A stretch of DNA of 64,000 nucleotides from Lingula anatina. Lineage: Eukaryota > Brachiopoda > Lingulata > Lingulida > Lingulidae. The position numbers and the translations under genes are program-made. Where the stretch lies: assembly GCF_001039355.2 (NCBI RefSeq), contig NW_019775314.1, forward strand, positions 5,384 to 69,383, read 5' to 3'. Positions 1-10,660 of this stretch are shown in pieces. The notes beneath the pieces were generated by a model. The model saw only the letters and a program-made list of their open reading frames with translations. It did no database searches and was not told the origin of the DNA. Numbering within the stretch: position 1 is the first letter of the stretch; each line of letters opens with the position of its first letter.

Positions 1-6
1 ATGTGC

Positions 7-40
7 ATAACTTCGTATAGCATACATTATACGAAGTTAT
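7..40 (-). other. loxP site (vector or linker remnant)
   Basis: Bases 7-19 and 28-40 are the perfect 13-bp inverted arms of loxP, and 20-27 is the asymmetric 8-bp spacer GCATACAT, so the 34-bp site is complete and lies in reverse orientation. The next four bases, ACGA, match the loxP-containing linker I recall from 454 mate-pair libraries; a BAC-vector origin is the alternative. No animal genome is expected to carry it, so the join between base 40 and the following DNA is suspect. Confidence 0.95.
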
Positions 41-340
41 ACGATCCTCACCCTTATTCCCCCACCCCCACCCCCACCCCCACTTAAACTCCATTCCCGG
101 CTTCCACTGTGCAGGCTGCCCGTGACTGGTAGCGGCGGTCAACTCGGCCTCCCAGCGCGGCGAGGAAAAACCGTAACACTGTAAACACCCTGTCAAGCTT
201 CTGCCATGAGAGTTGCCCGTACCCCGTAGGCAATAATCGGCGACTGGCTCGGTCTCAGCGCACGTCGAGGAGATACCGTAAAACCCTGCCCGGCTTTCGC
301 GGTGAGGGTTACCTAATCGCGTTACACGCACACCGCTGGT
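41..340. repeat. C-rich tract and GC-rich degenerate repeat
   Basis: A CCCCCA-type tract near 58-83 is followed by GC-rich sequence that reads as two loosely related units, each with a CGACTGG..CTCGG start and a GAGG..CCGTAA core (about 121-220 and 239-310). The C-rich tract recurs at about 603-635, so 47-600 and 603-995 look like two copies of a larger repeat. No gene is visible. Confidence 0.5.
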
Positions 341-375
341 TGCCTCTCCCTCTGCCTACCCCTGTTTCTCTCCGC

Positions 376-995
376 AAAAACGATTCTGGCTTCTCAGAAT
401 CGTTTTTGAAAAACGACACTAGTTTCTGGTTGCCAGAATCGTTTTTCAAAAAACGACACTGGTTTCTGTTTGCCAGAATCGTTTTTCAAAAAATGACACT
501 GGTCTCTGGACATCATAATCGTTTTTGAAAAATTCAATAAAATTAAAAATTACACTTCAGACTACAAAGGGAAGCCCCGGGGACCCTTCCTCCTCTTCAA
601 CCTCACCCTTATTCTCCCACCCCCACTTAAACTTGCCTCTCCCTCTGCCCACCCCTGTTTCTCTCCGCAAAAACGATTCTGGCTTCTCAGAATCGTTTTC
701 GAAAAACGACACTAGTTTCTGGATGCCAGAATCGTTTTTCGAAAAACGACACTAGTTTCTGGATGCCAGAATCGTTTTTGAAAAACGACACTAGTTTCTG
801 GTTGCTAGAATCGTTTTTGAAAAACAACACTAGTTTCTGGTTGCAAGAATCGTTTTTGAAAAACGAAACTAGTTTCTGGTTGCCAGGTTCGTTTTTGAAA
901 AACGACACTAGTTTCTGGTTGCCAGGTTCGTTTTTGAAAAACGACACTAGTTTCTGGTTGCCAGGTTCGTTTTTGAAAAACGAAACTGGAAACTA
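376..995. repeat. 39-bp tandem repeat arrays
   Basis: Two arrays (about 386-535 and 684-995) of a 39-bp unit containing CGTTTTTGAAAAACG and ACTAGTTTCTGG. The unit is a multiple of three, so frames stay open on both strands; these are repeat shadows and not genes. Each array starts with a perfect 13-bp stem and 6-nt loop (AAAAACGATTCTG at 376-388 with its complement at 395-407; again from 669). Units are contiguous with no unique spacers, so this is not a CRISPR array. Confidence 0.85.
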
Positions 996-1061
996 GAAAC
1001 TAGACACTAACTTCAGCGCTCTAATATGGCAACAATCTTACTCTGGGTTTTGGATTGCAAC

Positions 1062-1447
1062 TTAAAGATGCATACAAAGTCAATTTTTTTGTCACAAAAA
1101 CCAACCAAAAGCCACCATATAGTTTCAAGTAGTATAACTAAGAGAATTACCAAAAGGCATTGTTTAATTTTACCCGAAAATGATGTTTGAACAGATTTTT
1201 CTGCTGGCATTCTAAGCTGTATGTCAATGGGGCAGGAAAGTAGGTCACGGAATTAGGTTAAATTTACAACCAAAAATTTAAAGAAAGGAGCAGTATAAAG
1301 GTCTTTTATGGCTGATCGAGTGATCTATTCAGTTTATCCCTTGGCATGTCGAATTTATTTGAGTCATATAAGAATATAGTAGAAGTGGTTTACATGTGTT
1401 ACTGGGAATCCACGCTCCAACGATGCTCGGTTCGTATGTACCTTTAA
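1062..1447. mobile_element. TTAA-flanked MITE in a PAN-M15 intron
   Basis: The intron of the first PAN-M15 copy has about 380 bp that are absent from the equivalent places in the other two copies (near 8408 and 12482). The extra DNA is bounded by TTAA on both sides (1062-1065, 1444-1447). Its ends form an imperfect inverted repeat, AGATGCATACAAA against AGGTACATACGAA. TTAA duplication is typical of piggyBac-like elements; assignment to that group is inferred. Confidence 0.55.
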
Positions 1448-1757
1448 GTATCTCATCGGAGAGTGTCATCATTGGGCTAACTCACCTCTTTCCATTATAC
1501 AATGATGTTTTCCTAATTCGACAGTTGTAATCCCATGACCTTGCATCAATCTAATATTTTAACCAAAAAATCCCAAAGAATTTTCAGAAAATCACTCAAC
1601 TGCTTTACATAACACCAAGAGGTTTAAACGAAAGACAAGCGCAAACACGTTTATTATGTTTTCTTTAACCAAAATTAAAAAACAACAACCTTACTTTAAA
1701 GGTCTTATTCCTATTTAAAGAAATAATTTTCTACCGATTAGTTCTGAGAAGCCTTAC

Positions 1758-2496
1758 CTTTACAGTCTTTTGGCCTCTGATAAGAGACAAAGCTGCCCAT
1801 GTGACTGTGACCTATGTCCTTCACATCAGATTTTAGCCAGCATGCCGTCCAAATTGCATGGTAGGTCATGGCGCGGCATCTGGCGTCCTTTTCGCATTCC
1901 ATCCTGCACTTGCGCTCATTCCCATTCATATAAAGATCATATGAATCGCCATTTAAAACTACCCCAGCATGTTTTATGAGCCGACAATCCTCTGGAAAAT
2001 TAACAAAGTGTAATTGTAAAAGTGTAAAAAACTGGGTATGTTATACATTGTAAGACATATCAAGGAAGTACATGGTATGAAATCGAAATGCCTGGAGGCC
2101 TATTGTCCGATGTGCGTTAAGGGGTGCGACAAGAGCTACGCCTAAGCGACGGGGGAGGGGGGGATTCCTGTGCAAATCAAAAGGGTAGTCCGTTGACATA
2201 CATGTATCAGAAAACACGTCCTAGAATTCTCAAGGAGCTGTCTGTAAGATCACCTAACGGTCTCATGCAAAGAGCCCAAAAACTATTTTCCAGTTCGAGA
2301 CCCACCATCAAATGTTTCAAAAGCCGAAAGCAATGCATATTTAAGAGAGTTTTCATTCTTTTAAATATACACATTTTTGTAACATTCATTAACCTCTGAG
2401 TTACTTCGAATCTACATGCCAGCTAACGCACTTACGTCCATACACAGAGATGGTTCTAAGCCCAAGACTCAGTAGAATTGTCAGCGCTACAGTCAT
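1758..2496 (-). pseudogene. PAN/apple protein, 3' half missing (PAN-M15 copy 1)
   Basis: Exon 1 (2496-2436) encodes a 20-residue signal peptide starting MTVALTILL after the Kozak-like CGCCACCATG. Exon 2 (1991-1758) encodes one PAN/apple domain with the C-x3-C and CWL pattern seen in the other copies, and ends at AAAG|GTAAGG. Both introns are phase 1, as in the intact paralogues. The two exons that should encode the M15-type domain are absent: similarity to copy 2 runs down to about 1020, some 30 bases before the next acceptor, and stops at the edge of the 39-bp repeats. With loxP only 1 kb away, an assembly break is as likely as a true deletion. If real, the gene would make at most a secreted single PAN domain. 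Confidence 0.75.
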
Positions 2497-2567
2497 GGTG
2501 GCGTTCGGTTCTACAGTGTCTCTTTGCTGTTTCAAACTAAAGACGCTGGTTGGTCGAACGCCTGGGG

Positions 2568-2574
2568 TTTTATA
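2568..2574 (-). promoter_or_regulatory. TATA box of PAN-M15 copy 1
   Basis: TATAAAA on the minus strand, 72 bases upstream of the ATG at 2496, followed by CCCCAGGCGTTCGACC, which is conserved in copies 2 and 3 at the same distance. Confidence 0.7.
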
Positions 2575-3361
2575 TTCATTGTCGATTGATAAACAAGTCA
2601 GGTACTGGCTAATAAGTACAAACTAAGCAATTCCAGACTAACATTACGACATTTTCACAGATAAACCAGATTAAAATAGAAGATGGTTTGAAAAACAAAG
2701 GATATTGCATTCCGCAAAATTGACATTGTCACTGTTATTCTGCTGTTAATACGTAATTTATATCTGACTCTAATCCATTTTTGCAAGTAATAGCACACGT
2801 ATATCTACCATAAGTGCATATATTATATAATTTTATATATTGCGGGACGTTAACAGTAAGTGCAATGTCTTTTGCCTAGTTAACAAAGAAGACTAAACCA
2901 TTTATACAAAAATACGTTGCAGGGGTATTAAAAAAGCGAAAAAAAAAAAAAAAAACAAAAACAAACAAACAAACAAAAAAAAAAAAACAACAACAAAACA
3001 AACGACACATGCAATGTAAGTACGGGATGAGTGCTGAATGGTCATATATCCTTTTCTATATTTTGCTTCCCACACCCCTAAACATATGATTAAGTACGTA
3101 ATATGTACCTTAGTTTACTGGTACTTCTAAACTGACGAATATCCCTTCACAAGACAGAAACAACCCACCCGTTTATGTTCGACTTTCTTAATCAATTTAT
3201 AAAATTTCGTTTTCAAGTACACCTGAATGTATTCGTGTCAGTTTTATGAATCTTTCGTCAGCTAACCATTCCCTCGAAGAGATTATTTTTAAGGACACCT
3301 GTTGGCGTCGGTCTCACGAACCCTTCCTATTTCATTAAATCTCCTCAATACTAATATGTAA
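2575..3361. other. Upstream region of copy 1, no gene
   Basis: AT-rich sequence with an A-rich tract (about 2938-2998). It is closely similar to 9571-10250 and 13677-14428, so it belongs to the duplicated block. No reading frame of interest. Confidence 0.6.
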
Positions 3362-3592
3362 ACATGGACCTTCGAAATAGTTTACCTTATATTACACCAT
3401 GACAGCTACGGTGAAAACAAAGAGACGGACAGCCTCCTGCGTACACCATGGTTGGAACACAGCAAAGTTGATAACGCAAGAATACGAGAGTTGGGCGAAG
3501 TCCCGCGACCACGAGTTTTCAAAACACACGTGTCTGCGCACCAGCTACCTGAGCAAATGCGAGAGAAGCACTCAAAGATGATACACGTGTCA
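3362..3592 (+). pseudogene. SULT exon 2 fragment
   Basis: The frame beginning Thr-Trp-Thr-Phe-Glu matches residues 55 onward of the intact sulfotransferase at 5667-6989, including the catalytic-histidine motif KTHV and LPEQMREKHSKMIHV. It then breaks where LRNPKD should follow. No AG acceptor precedes it, and the substrate and 3'-PAPS-binding parts are missing. It is a truncated relic in the duplicated block. Confidence 0.85.
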
Positions 3593-3754
3593 GTCTGTTG
3601 TTGTGTCGTCTTTTTTTAAAAAAATCAGGTCAACCTATTGATAACGGTTCGCTGAACAGTACAAATTATTTTTAATATTATTTTATACCAACACCAGCTA
3701 GCATCATTGTTCGATATCAACCGCTATCTAAACGGCGGGGGTTTGGTTGAGAAA

Positions 3755-3911
3755 ATGTCCGATTTTGACGTGAAAAGCTTTACAATTCCTGGCTAACACT
3801 ACCTGGATGGGGTACTCCTGGGTGGATACTCGCCTAGAGATAGTATAGAAATGCTGAAAACGTTCGACATGTTTGAGGATGACTGCGTGGTTTTAGCATA
3901 TCCCAAATCAG
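3755..3911 (+). pseudogene. SULT exon 1 with nonsense codon
   Basis: 157 bp, the same length as exon 1 of the intact gene (5667-5823), beginning MSDFDVK and ending at the 5'-PAPS loop PKS-G with a GT donor. Codon 14 is TAA (3794-3796) where the intact copy has CAA, and no second exon follows before the next gene. The position downstream of an exon-2 fragment shows that pieces of at least two SULT copies are interleaved here. Confidence 0.85.
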
Positions 3912-4767
3912 GTAGGTGGACTAGTAAAACTGCATAAGATGTTTGTCAAAAGTATTATCAATGAAAAGATAGCTGTTTTGGTGCATTCATTCTACGGTAT
4001 TCAGATTTCTATGTAAGTATATTTAGCGAAAAAAAACTTAATTTATTAAAATTGTACGTGCTGTAATCAACTAATTCACCACGCTGCATCCCTTTTACGT
4101 AAAACTCAAATTAACCATATGTAAAACAAAATACAGAAAAATAACATATAAAGAAACATATGTTTAATTAACCAGTGGCGGGTGAAGGGGGGCATAGAGA
4201 ACGCATTCCTGTAAACCTATCGCACTAGTTGGTTGGATCCAAATCCGGGGGTAATTCTCTCTAAGGTACTTTCATTGTAATCAGTTAAGTTGGTTGACAT
4301 GCGCGCACGATAGATTGTATTGACTGCATTTAAGCGAGAATCCCAAGTAGTTACATTCATTTAGCTATCAGTACAATGGCTTTATCTGAATATCCGATGT
4401 CATACTTTAAAGTGCACACAGTGTCCTTATCGTTTAAAATCTATTTCCACTTCAGGTCATGCTATTTCGGATGTTGCCCATCATTAACGACCAATGTCAT
4501 CATTATTTTAACTTTAGGAAAAATTAAAAATATTTGAAAAATAAACAATCCCAACTTTTCTCGAGGAGGGGAGTGGGTTTCGATTTTCTTTAAATTCATC
4601 TTGGAAATTTTATCATTTCATCTAAGAAATTCACTGGGGGGAGGGGGGTTTGAGCGACCGACTGGAACAAATACAGCTGCGAATGTCCTGAGTCCGCTGG
4701 GGGCGGGGGGCGGGGGCTTGAGCGACCGACTGAAACAAATACAGCTGCAGGCGCAGGTCATGAGGAA
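3912..4767. other. Non-coding stretch with a 31-bp direct repeat
   Basis: No gene seen. The sequence TTGAGCGACCGACTG..CAGCTGC occurs twice (4650-4680, 4718-4748) beside G-rich runs. A 21-bp block at 4679-4699 recurs at 5072-5092, on the other side of the LINE fragment. Confidence 0.5.
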
Positions 4768-5046
4768 TGGAATTTATTACCGCTGAAAATCCGAGCAATT
4801 CAGTTTACCAAACATTTTAAAAAAGAACTCAAAACATACCTTTTTAGGAAATATTTTGATTAACTCTTAATTGGCTTTATAAATCTTGTATTAATTGCAT
4901 TTAATTGTATGGAATAATGGCTGTTTTACCTAGATTTTATTTATGATATTTTATGTAGTATTATTTATGATATTATATGTAAAGTCTACTGAACATTTTA
5001 AATGGATTTTAGACTTAAAATAAATTTATTATTATTTATTATTATG
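4768..5046 (+). mobile_element. LINE 3' end
   Basis: From 4768 one frame reads WNLLPLKIRAIQF, then FKKELKTYLFRKYFD and a stop at 4861-4863. This is the usual C-terminus of CR1/L2-like non-LTR retrotransposon reverse transcriptases (WN-LP--IR ... FK--LKTYLF). It is followed by an AT-rich tail and an ATT microsatellite (about 5023-5046), as such elements have. Only the 3' end is present, consistent with 5' truncation on insertion. Confidence 0.75.
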
Positions 5047-5666
5047 CCGGATAGCTCAGTCAATTAATAACGCGAATGTCCTGAGTCCGCTGCCCAGTCG
5101 GGCCATGTCCTTTTTGTCATAATTAAAAAAAATCAGTTCGATAAATCTGAATACGGACTTGCATGTCACCCATATTTCCTGTGATATTTTGCTTTAGATA
5201 TAACCTTTTCTTGTCAGTTTCTTGAATCGTTCGTCAGTGAACAAATCAATCTGTGTACTGGATTCTCTGAAAGTTACATATGAAGCTAGTATAGATTTCA
5301 GAGTTACCGAGAAATTGTGTGCGTGCGACCGTATGTAAGTGTGTGTGTTTGTGTGTGTACATGAAAAATCGAGCGATCGATCATACGCGACTGATACGAG
5401 TACTTAAGATATATGTCGCACTGTTCATGGATATTTTACGAATAAACTTGACATGGATAATACGTGCACCTGGAGATAAACTACGTTATATTTACACTCC
5501 TGCGGTTCATATCTCCCATGGTACGAAAAGCAGGTCAACTTGTGGCCCTATCACTGAAAAACTCAGGGTCACTAAATGGAACTTATAAGTGAGAAACAAC
5601 ACCAGCTGGCGTCACTGTTAAATATTAATCAACATCTAAACAGTTGAGGCTTAATTCACTGAGAAA
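5047..5666. other. Upstream region of the intact SULT
   Basis: GCCGGATAGCTCAGTC at about 5046-5061 resembles a tRNA A-box, with no convincing B-box or cloverleaf, so at best this is a tRNA-derived SINE remnant. The rest is unique AT-rich DNA with a short GTGTGT tract near 5335-5360. No clear TATA box was identified. Confidence 0.35.
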
Positions 5667-6989
5667 ATGTCCGATTTCGACGTGAAAACCTTTAAAATTC
5701 CCGGCCAACACTACCTGGATGGTGTACTCCTGGGTGGATACTCGCCTCGAGAAAGTATAGAAATGGTGAAAACGTTCGACATGTTTGAGGATGACTGCGT
5801 GGTTTCAGCATATCCCAAATCAGGTGGGTGAAGAGAAACTGCATAACCTATTTGTCAAAGCATTGCCATTGAAAATTGCACTCTTTTCTTGCATTCATGG
5901 TACAAACTTCTGAACAATATTAAGGTTTCCATTACGACTATGTCAACATAATAGGAGTGAAGACATTTGATACATGAGAATGGCACCTGCTGTAATTGAC
6001 ATTTTCACCATGTATTACTGATACCTGTAGATGCACTTTTATTGAAAATTCACTCCCTAGCTACTATAGAAAAAATTAAAACATAACATACAAAAGAGCC
6101 TATTCATAATTAACCAATGGCCTGTCCAAAGTCCGTCGGGAGGTTGGGGAGGGGCACCTGTAACAATATTTGTTTTAAACACGCCTTTGGTGCACAAAGC
6201 TATCAGTTTATCTGATATTAAATTTTATATATAGACATTTGGGTGTCTACAGGTCAGACATGGACCCTGGAGTTGCTTTACCTCATCTTACACTACGACA
6301 ACTATTCTGAAAACGAAGAGACGGACAGCCTCCTACGTACACCATGGTTAGAACTCGGCAAGATTGATAACGCAAGAATACGGGAGTTGGGCGAAGTCCC
6401 GCGACCTCGTGTTTTCAAAACACACGTGGCTGCGCACCAGCTACCTGAGCAAATGCGAGAGAAGCACTCAAAGATGATACACGTGTTAAGAAACCCTAAG
6501 GATGTCGCCGTCTCCTACTACCATTTCTACCGTATGGATGCAAGCCTTGGCCGATTTCCGGGCACGTGGTCTCAGTTCTACGAGATGTTTATGGCGGGAA
6601 ATGTATCCCATGGATCATGGTTCGATCACGTGCTTCAGTTTTGGCGGGAATATAAAGATAACAAAGACGTTTTGTTTCTCCACTACGAAGATATGGTTAA
6701 AGATCATGCTGGGGCAGTTCGTAAGATTGCCAACTTTCTTGGGAAATCTTTAAATGAGAATGTAGCTGAGGAAATAGTCAGACGTACTTCTTTTGGAAGT
6801 ATGAAACAAAATCCAGCCACCAATTTTTCAAAATATGAGGGTTTTGACTACTCAGTATCCCACTTTTATCGCAAAGGGAAAGTGGGCGACTGGAAAAATT
6901 ACTTCACCGTACAGCAAAACGACGAATTTGATGAAGTTTACCGAGCGAAAATGGCAGACAGCGGTTTAAACGTCGACTTTGGCGAGTAA
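5667..6989 (+). CDS. Cytosolic sulfotransferase (SULT family)
   Basis: Transfers sulfate from PAPS to small hydroxyl or amine acceptors in the cytosol. Two exons, 5667-5823 and 6253-6989 (phase 1; donor GTGGGT, acceptor TCTACAG), give 297 residues, the normal SULT length, with no signal peptide. Visible motifs: 5'-phosphosulfate loop YPKSGQTW (49-56), catalytic His110 in KTHV, LRNPKDVAVSYYHF, and the 3'-phosphate loop RKGKVGDWKNYFT (259-271). All key residues are present, so it should be active; the acceptor cannot be told from sequence. It is the only intact SULT of the window and sits tail-to-tail with PAN-M15 copy 2. Four broken relatives lie at 3362, 3755, 10661 and 14429. The ATG at 5667 is chosen because the pseudogene at 3755 conserves it. 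Confidence 0.93.
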
Positions 6990-7568
6990 CAAGAAGTTGT
7001 GAAATTTGATATAGAATAAGAGCTCTCATAAAGGAAATGAGTACATGTAAATTTACGGACCTCCTGAACAAACATATAGATATTGACCCTTTATTGCATA
7101 TGTTTGGGTCTCATGGGCATCTTCTGTTTTGAGTTTGACGAAAAGCATTACTGGTACATGTACTGTCAGCAAGCGAGAGTAACACTTAATGCGGGACCAA
7201 GTTTGATTTCAGTCTATAATTGTATCGTTTACTGACTCAAGTTAGGACTACACGTTATTCAAATATATACGTGCCGATCTTTGTCAATAGCAATATGAAT
7301 ATGTGACAACATATGTCACATTTACCCAAATCAGCAAATTTACCGGGTTTCCTGGGTGAAATTAAGGCTACGACTCTTCTAGCCACAGGCCATCAGATTA
7401 AATGCACAACTTTAACTTCCCCAGAAGCCAAAGTAAGAGGACAGACAATGACGCGCTTGCAATGCTTTATTTGTAGCGTTGAATTTCTACCAAAATAAGA
7501 TAAATGGTTCATTCCGAAAATATCATTGCTCTCACGCAAAATTATACGAGTGGTTTCTTCGCTGGTGC
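6990..7568. other. Convergent 3' intergenic region
   Basis: Space between the stop codons of the SULT and PAN-M15 copy 2. The part from about 7200 is similar to 11230-11628, between the SULT relic and copy 3, which defines the duplicated unit. No gene seen. Confidence 0.6.
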
Positions 7569-9492
7569 CTACAAACACTTCATGTACTCGTATTTTAGAC
7601 AGGTGTTGGCATGGGTCGTGCCCTCAAGAACCCAGCACGTGGGTCTGCCCGTGCTCCCTTCCTTTTCATAACGGGCAATGTGTAAGTGTACGCCCGTAGA
7701 GCAAGACCTCCGCCCTGGGGCGTGATACATGACGTAATAGTCCCCAGTGAAGACGTCACTGCTTTTGAGACGTTCCCACGCGGTTCTCGAATTGACGTCG
7801 CTTATTGTAATGTCAGCGGCTTGGCCAATGGCGTGCTGGGCGTAAAAAAATGACATTGTCAATTTTCTAAAATAATACAACAATTATTTACCTGTTATAG
7901 CCTAGAAATTGTAACAAGGGGTGTACGTTTATACCTGGACTGTGGTACCTTGATCGAATTAAAAAATTATTTTTGGATCATTTTTTTACTACGGGTTTTT
8001 TTTTTATCCTGCCTTATAATCCCTCCTTAAATTCAATCACAATGGGAATTTGAACAACTGAAACAATTATTTGAGAGGCTGAAAAATTACTTGCAAACAT
8101 AAACAGAACGGGAAACCTACTTGGAGCATTTACCTTTCATTTCATAATAATGTTTTCATCGCCTTTCTCAAAATGATTAAGTCAGCTTTGTTAGACAACT
8201 CTTACTTACATACTTATCTGTTCCTTTGCGTAAGCCGCTATTTACCCTGACATCGGCCCCCATGTAATTCGCAATCTCCTGAAGTTTGTTCGCCAGTGCT
8301 TCACTGTGCAATACGTTTGTTCCGTAAATGACTTTACCTGGACCTGTGAATACAAACTTTTTTAAAACTGAAATATGGTAACAATTTTACTCTGGGTTTT
8401 GGATTGCAAATTCAGTATCTCACCGGAGAGTGAATTATCAATTCAAAAAAGGCATCAATGCGATAACTCACCTCTTTCCATTATATAATGACATTTTTTT
8501 ATTCGACCTTGTGATAAAGATGCAATACCATGACCTTGCATCAGTCTAATATTTTAACCAATAAATCCCGAAGATTTTTCAGAAAATCACTCAATTGCTT
8601 TACATAATGCCAAGAGGTTTAAACGAAAGACCTAAAGCGCAACACGTTTATTCCGTTTTTTTATAACCAAAATTTAAACCAAAAATTAAAAAATATATAT
8701 CTTCACAGTTCTTATTTAAAATAATTTTCTACCGATTAATTCTGAGAACCTTACCTTTACAATCTTTTGGTCTCTGATAAGAGACAGAGCTGCACATGTG
8801 ACTGTGACCTGTGTCCTTGACATCAGAATATAGCCAGCATGCCGTCCAAATTGCATGGTAGGTCATGGCGCGGCATCTGGCGTCCTTTTCGCATTCCATC
8901 CTGCACTTGCGCTCACTCCCATTCAACGAAAGATCATATGAATCGCCATTCAAAAATAACGCAGGATGTTTTGTGAGCCGACAATCCTCTGGAAAATAGA
9001 CAAAGTGTAATTGTAAAAGTGTAAATAACTGGGTGTGTAATACATGTCAGACATATCATGGAAGTACATGGTATGGAATCGAAACGCCTGGAGGCCTATT
9101 GTCCGATGTGCGTTAAGGGGTGGGACAAGAGCTACGCCTGAGCGACGGGGGAGGGGGGCATTCCTGTGCAAATCAAAAGGGTGGTCCGTTGACATACATG
9201 TATCAGAAAACACGTCCTAAAATCCTTAAGGAGCTGTCTGTAAGATCAACTAACGGTCTCATGCAAAGAGCCCAGAAACTATTTTCCAGTTCGAGACCCA
9301 CCATCAAATGTTTCAAAAGCCGAAAGCAATGCATATTAAAGAGAGTTTTCATTCTTTTAAATATGCTCATTTTTGTAACATTCATTAACATCTGAGTTAC
9401 TTTGTATCTATTTACCAGACAACGCACTTACGCCCATACACAGAGATGGTTCCAAGCCCAAGAATCAGTAGAATTGTCAGCGCTAAAATCAT
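7569..9492 (-). CDS. Secreted PAN/apple plus M15-type domain protein (copy 2)
   Basis: Four exons, 9492-9432, 8988-8755, 8343-8210 and 7835-7569 (intron phases 1, 1, 0), give 231 residues. Residues 1-20 are a signal peptide (MILALTILLILGLGTISVYG). Residues 21-98 form one PAN/apple domain with paired cysteines. Residues 99-231 match the M15A D,D-carboxypeptidase fold: LANKLQEIANYMGADVRVNSGLR, then HAIGQAADI (H144 and D151, the His-x6-Asp zinc pair), and HLHIAR (H193/H195, where M15 has its third ligand). Four cysteines in the C-terminal part suit an extracellular protein. Known M15 enzymes cut D-Ala-D-Ala or similar bonds; PAN domains bind protein or sugar. A role in binding or trimming bacterial cell wall is inference, and a non-catalytic role as in Hedgehog is possible. 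Confidence 0.88.
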
Positions 9493-9563
9493 GGTGGCGT
9501 TCGGTTCTACAGTGTCTCCTTGCTGTTGCAAACTAAAGACGCTGGTTGGTCGAACGCCTGGGG

Positions 9564-9570
9564 TTTTATA
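9564..9570 (-). promoter_or_regulatory. TATA box of PAN-M15 copy 2
   Basis: TATAAAA on the minus strand, 72 bases upstream of the ATG at 9492, in the same conserved context as copies 1 and 3. Confidence 0.7.
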
Positions 9571-10660
9571 TTCATTTTTGATTAATAAACAAGTCAGGCA
9601 CTGGCTAATAAGTACAAACTAAGCAATTCCAGACTTACATTACGACATTTTCACAGATAAACCAGATTAAAATTGAAGATGGTTTGAAAAACAAAGGATA
9701 TTGCATTCCGCAAAATGGACATTGTCACTGTTATTCTGCTGTTAATACGTAATTTATATCTGAATCTAATCCATTTTTGCACGTAATAGCACACATACAT
9801 CTGCCATAAGTGCATATATTATATAATTTTGGATATTGCGGGACCTTCACAGTTAGTACAATGCCTTTTACCTAGTTAACAAAGAAGACTAAATAAAACC
9901 ATTTATACAAAAAATACGTTGCAGGGGTGTTAAAAAAAGAACAAAAAAGAACAAACTAGAAAAGCACTCCGAGAGCGTAGACCTCCGCCAAGGCAGCGAT
10001 TTTCGATTATTATTGATTACTGATTGATTATTTCATCAAAATCGTCCCATAACTTTTTGAGTTATGTTGATGACAAACAAACAAAATGACAAACAGGGTG
10101 AAAACATAACCTCCTTGGCGGAGGTAACAAACGACAAATGCGGTGTAAGTACTGGATGAGTGCTGAATGGTTATCCCTCCCTAAATTTTGTTTCCCACAC
10201 AGATGATTAACGGCTGTTTCACAATCAGGGTGAACAATTAAATGTGGTTTATGTTACAAGTGTTTGATAAATTAACAATTTATGATTGGAGATTGCTGAT
10301 AGACTAATATCAAAGACACTGTCCATAGGAGCAAACTAAAAAAAGAATTATTATAATCGGAGTACAATTTACGAAAATATAGCCAATTATGTGTTCAAAA
10401 AGTACCTATTTTTAGCTATTACGGTGGGTCATTTGCAATAAAGGTCATAAAGATGATGCACTAGCTCTTTATGTCAATGATTTATGGTGAATATGATATT
10501 GGTATATAATTCCCACAACATGTGTCTTCTCTTCTAGCAGGTTCTTCCGAAGATATGTTCTGGGAGAAAAAAATGTTTTACCCATTTTGCTGAAACGGGC
10601 TTTGGTATACACATATTACTTATTTTTTGTTAATGCAATGAAAAACATATTTGATAAGGA
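9571..10660. other. Duplicated upstream region with insertion
   Basis: Similar to 2575-3361 and 13677-14428 up to about 10180, except for the dispersed repeat listed separately at 9956-10128. From 10200 to 10660 the similarity is lost. No gene seen. Confidence 0.55.
9956..10128. mobile_element. Dispersed repeat, GGCGGAGGT type
   Basis: Starts AGAAAAGCACTCCGAGAGCG and ends AACCTCCTTGGCGGAGGTAA. It interrupts the upstream region of copy 2 at a point where copies 1 and 3 are continuous. The start of the same element recurs at about 50507-50535. The CAAACAAACAAA stretch and directional ends look like a retroelement 3' end, but the class is not certain. Confidence 0.55.

Noticed and set aside
376-995. 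CRISPR-like direct repeats
   Set aside because: Units are contiguous with no unique spacers, and the genome is eukaryotic.
340-996. Open frames on both strands with SFLKNDTSFW-type peptide repeats
   Set aside because: They come from the 39-bp tandem repeat, whose period keeps all frames open; no start context, splice sites or family match.
5046-5110. tRNA gene
   Set aside because: Only an A-box-like stretch; no B-box and no cloverleaf.
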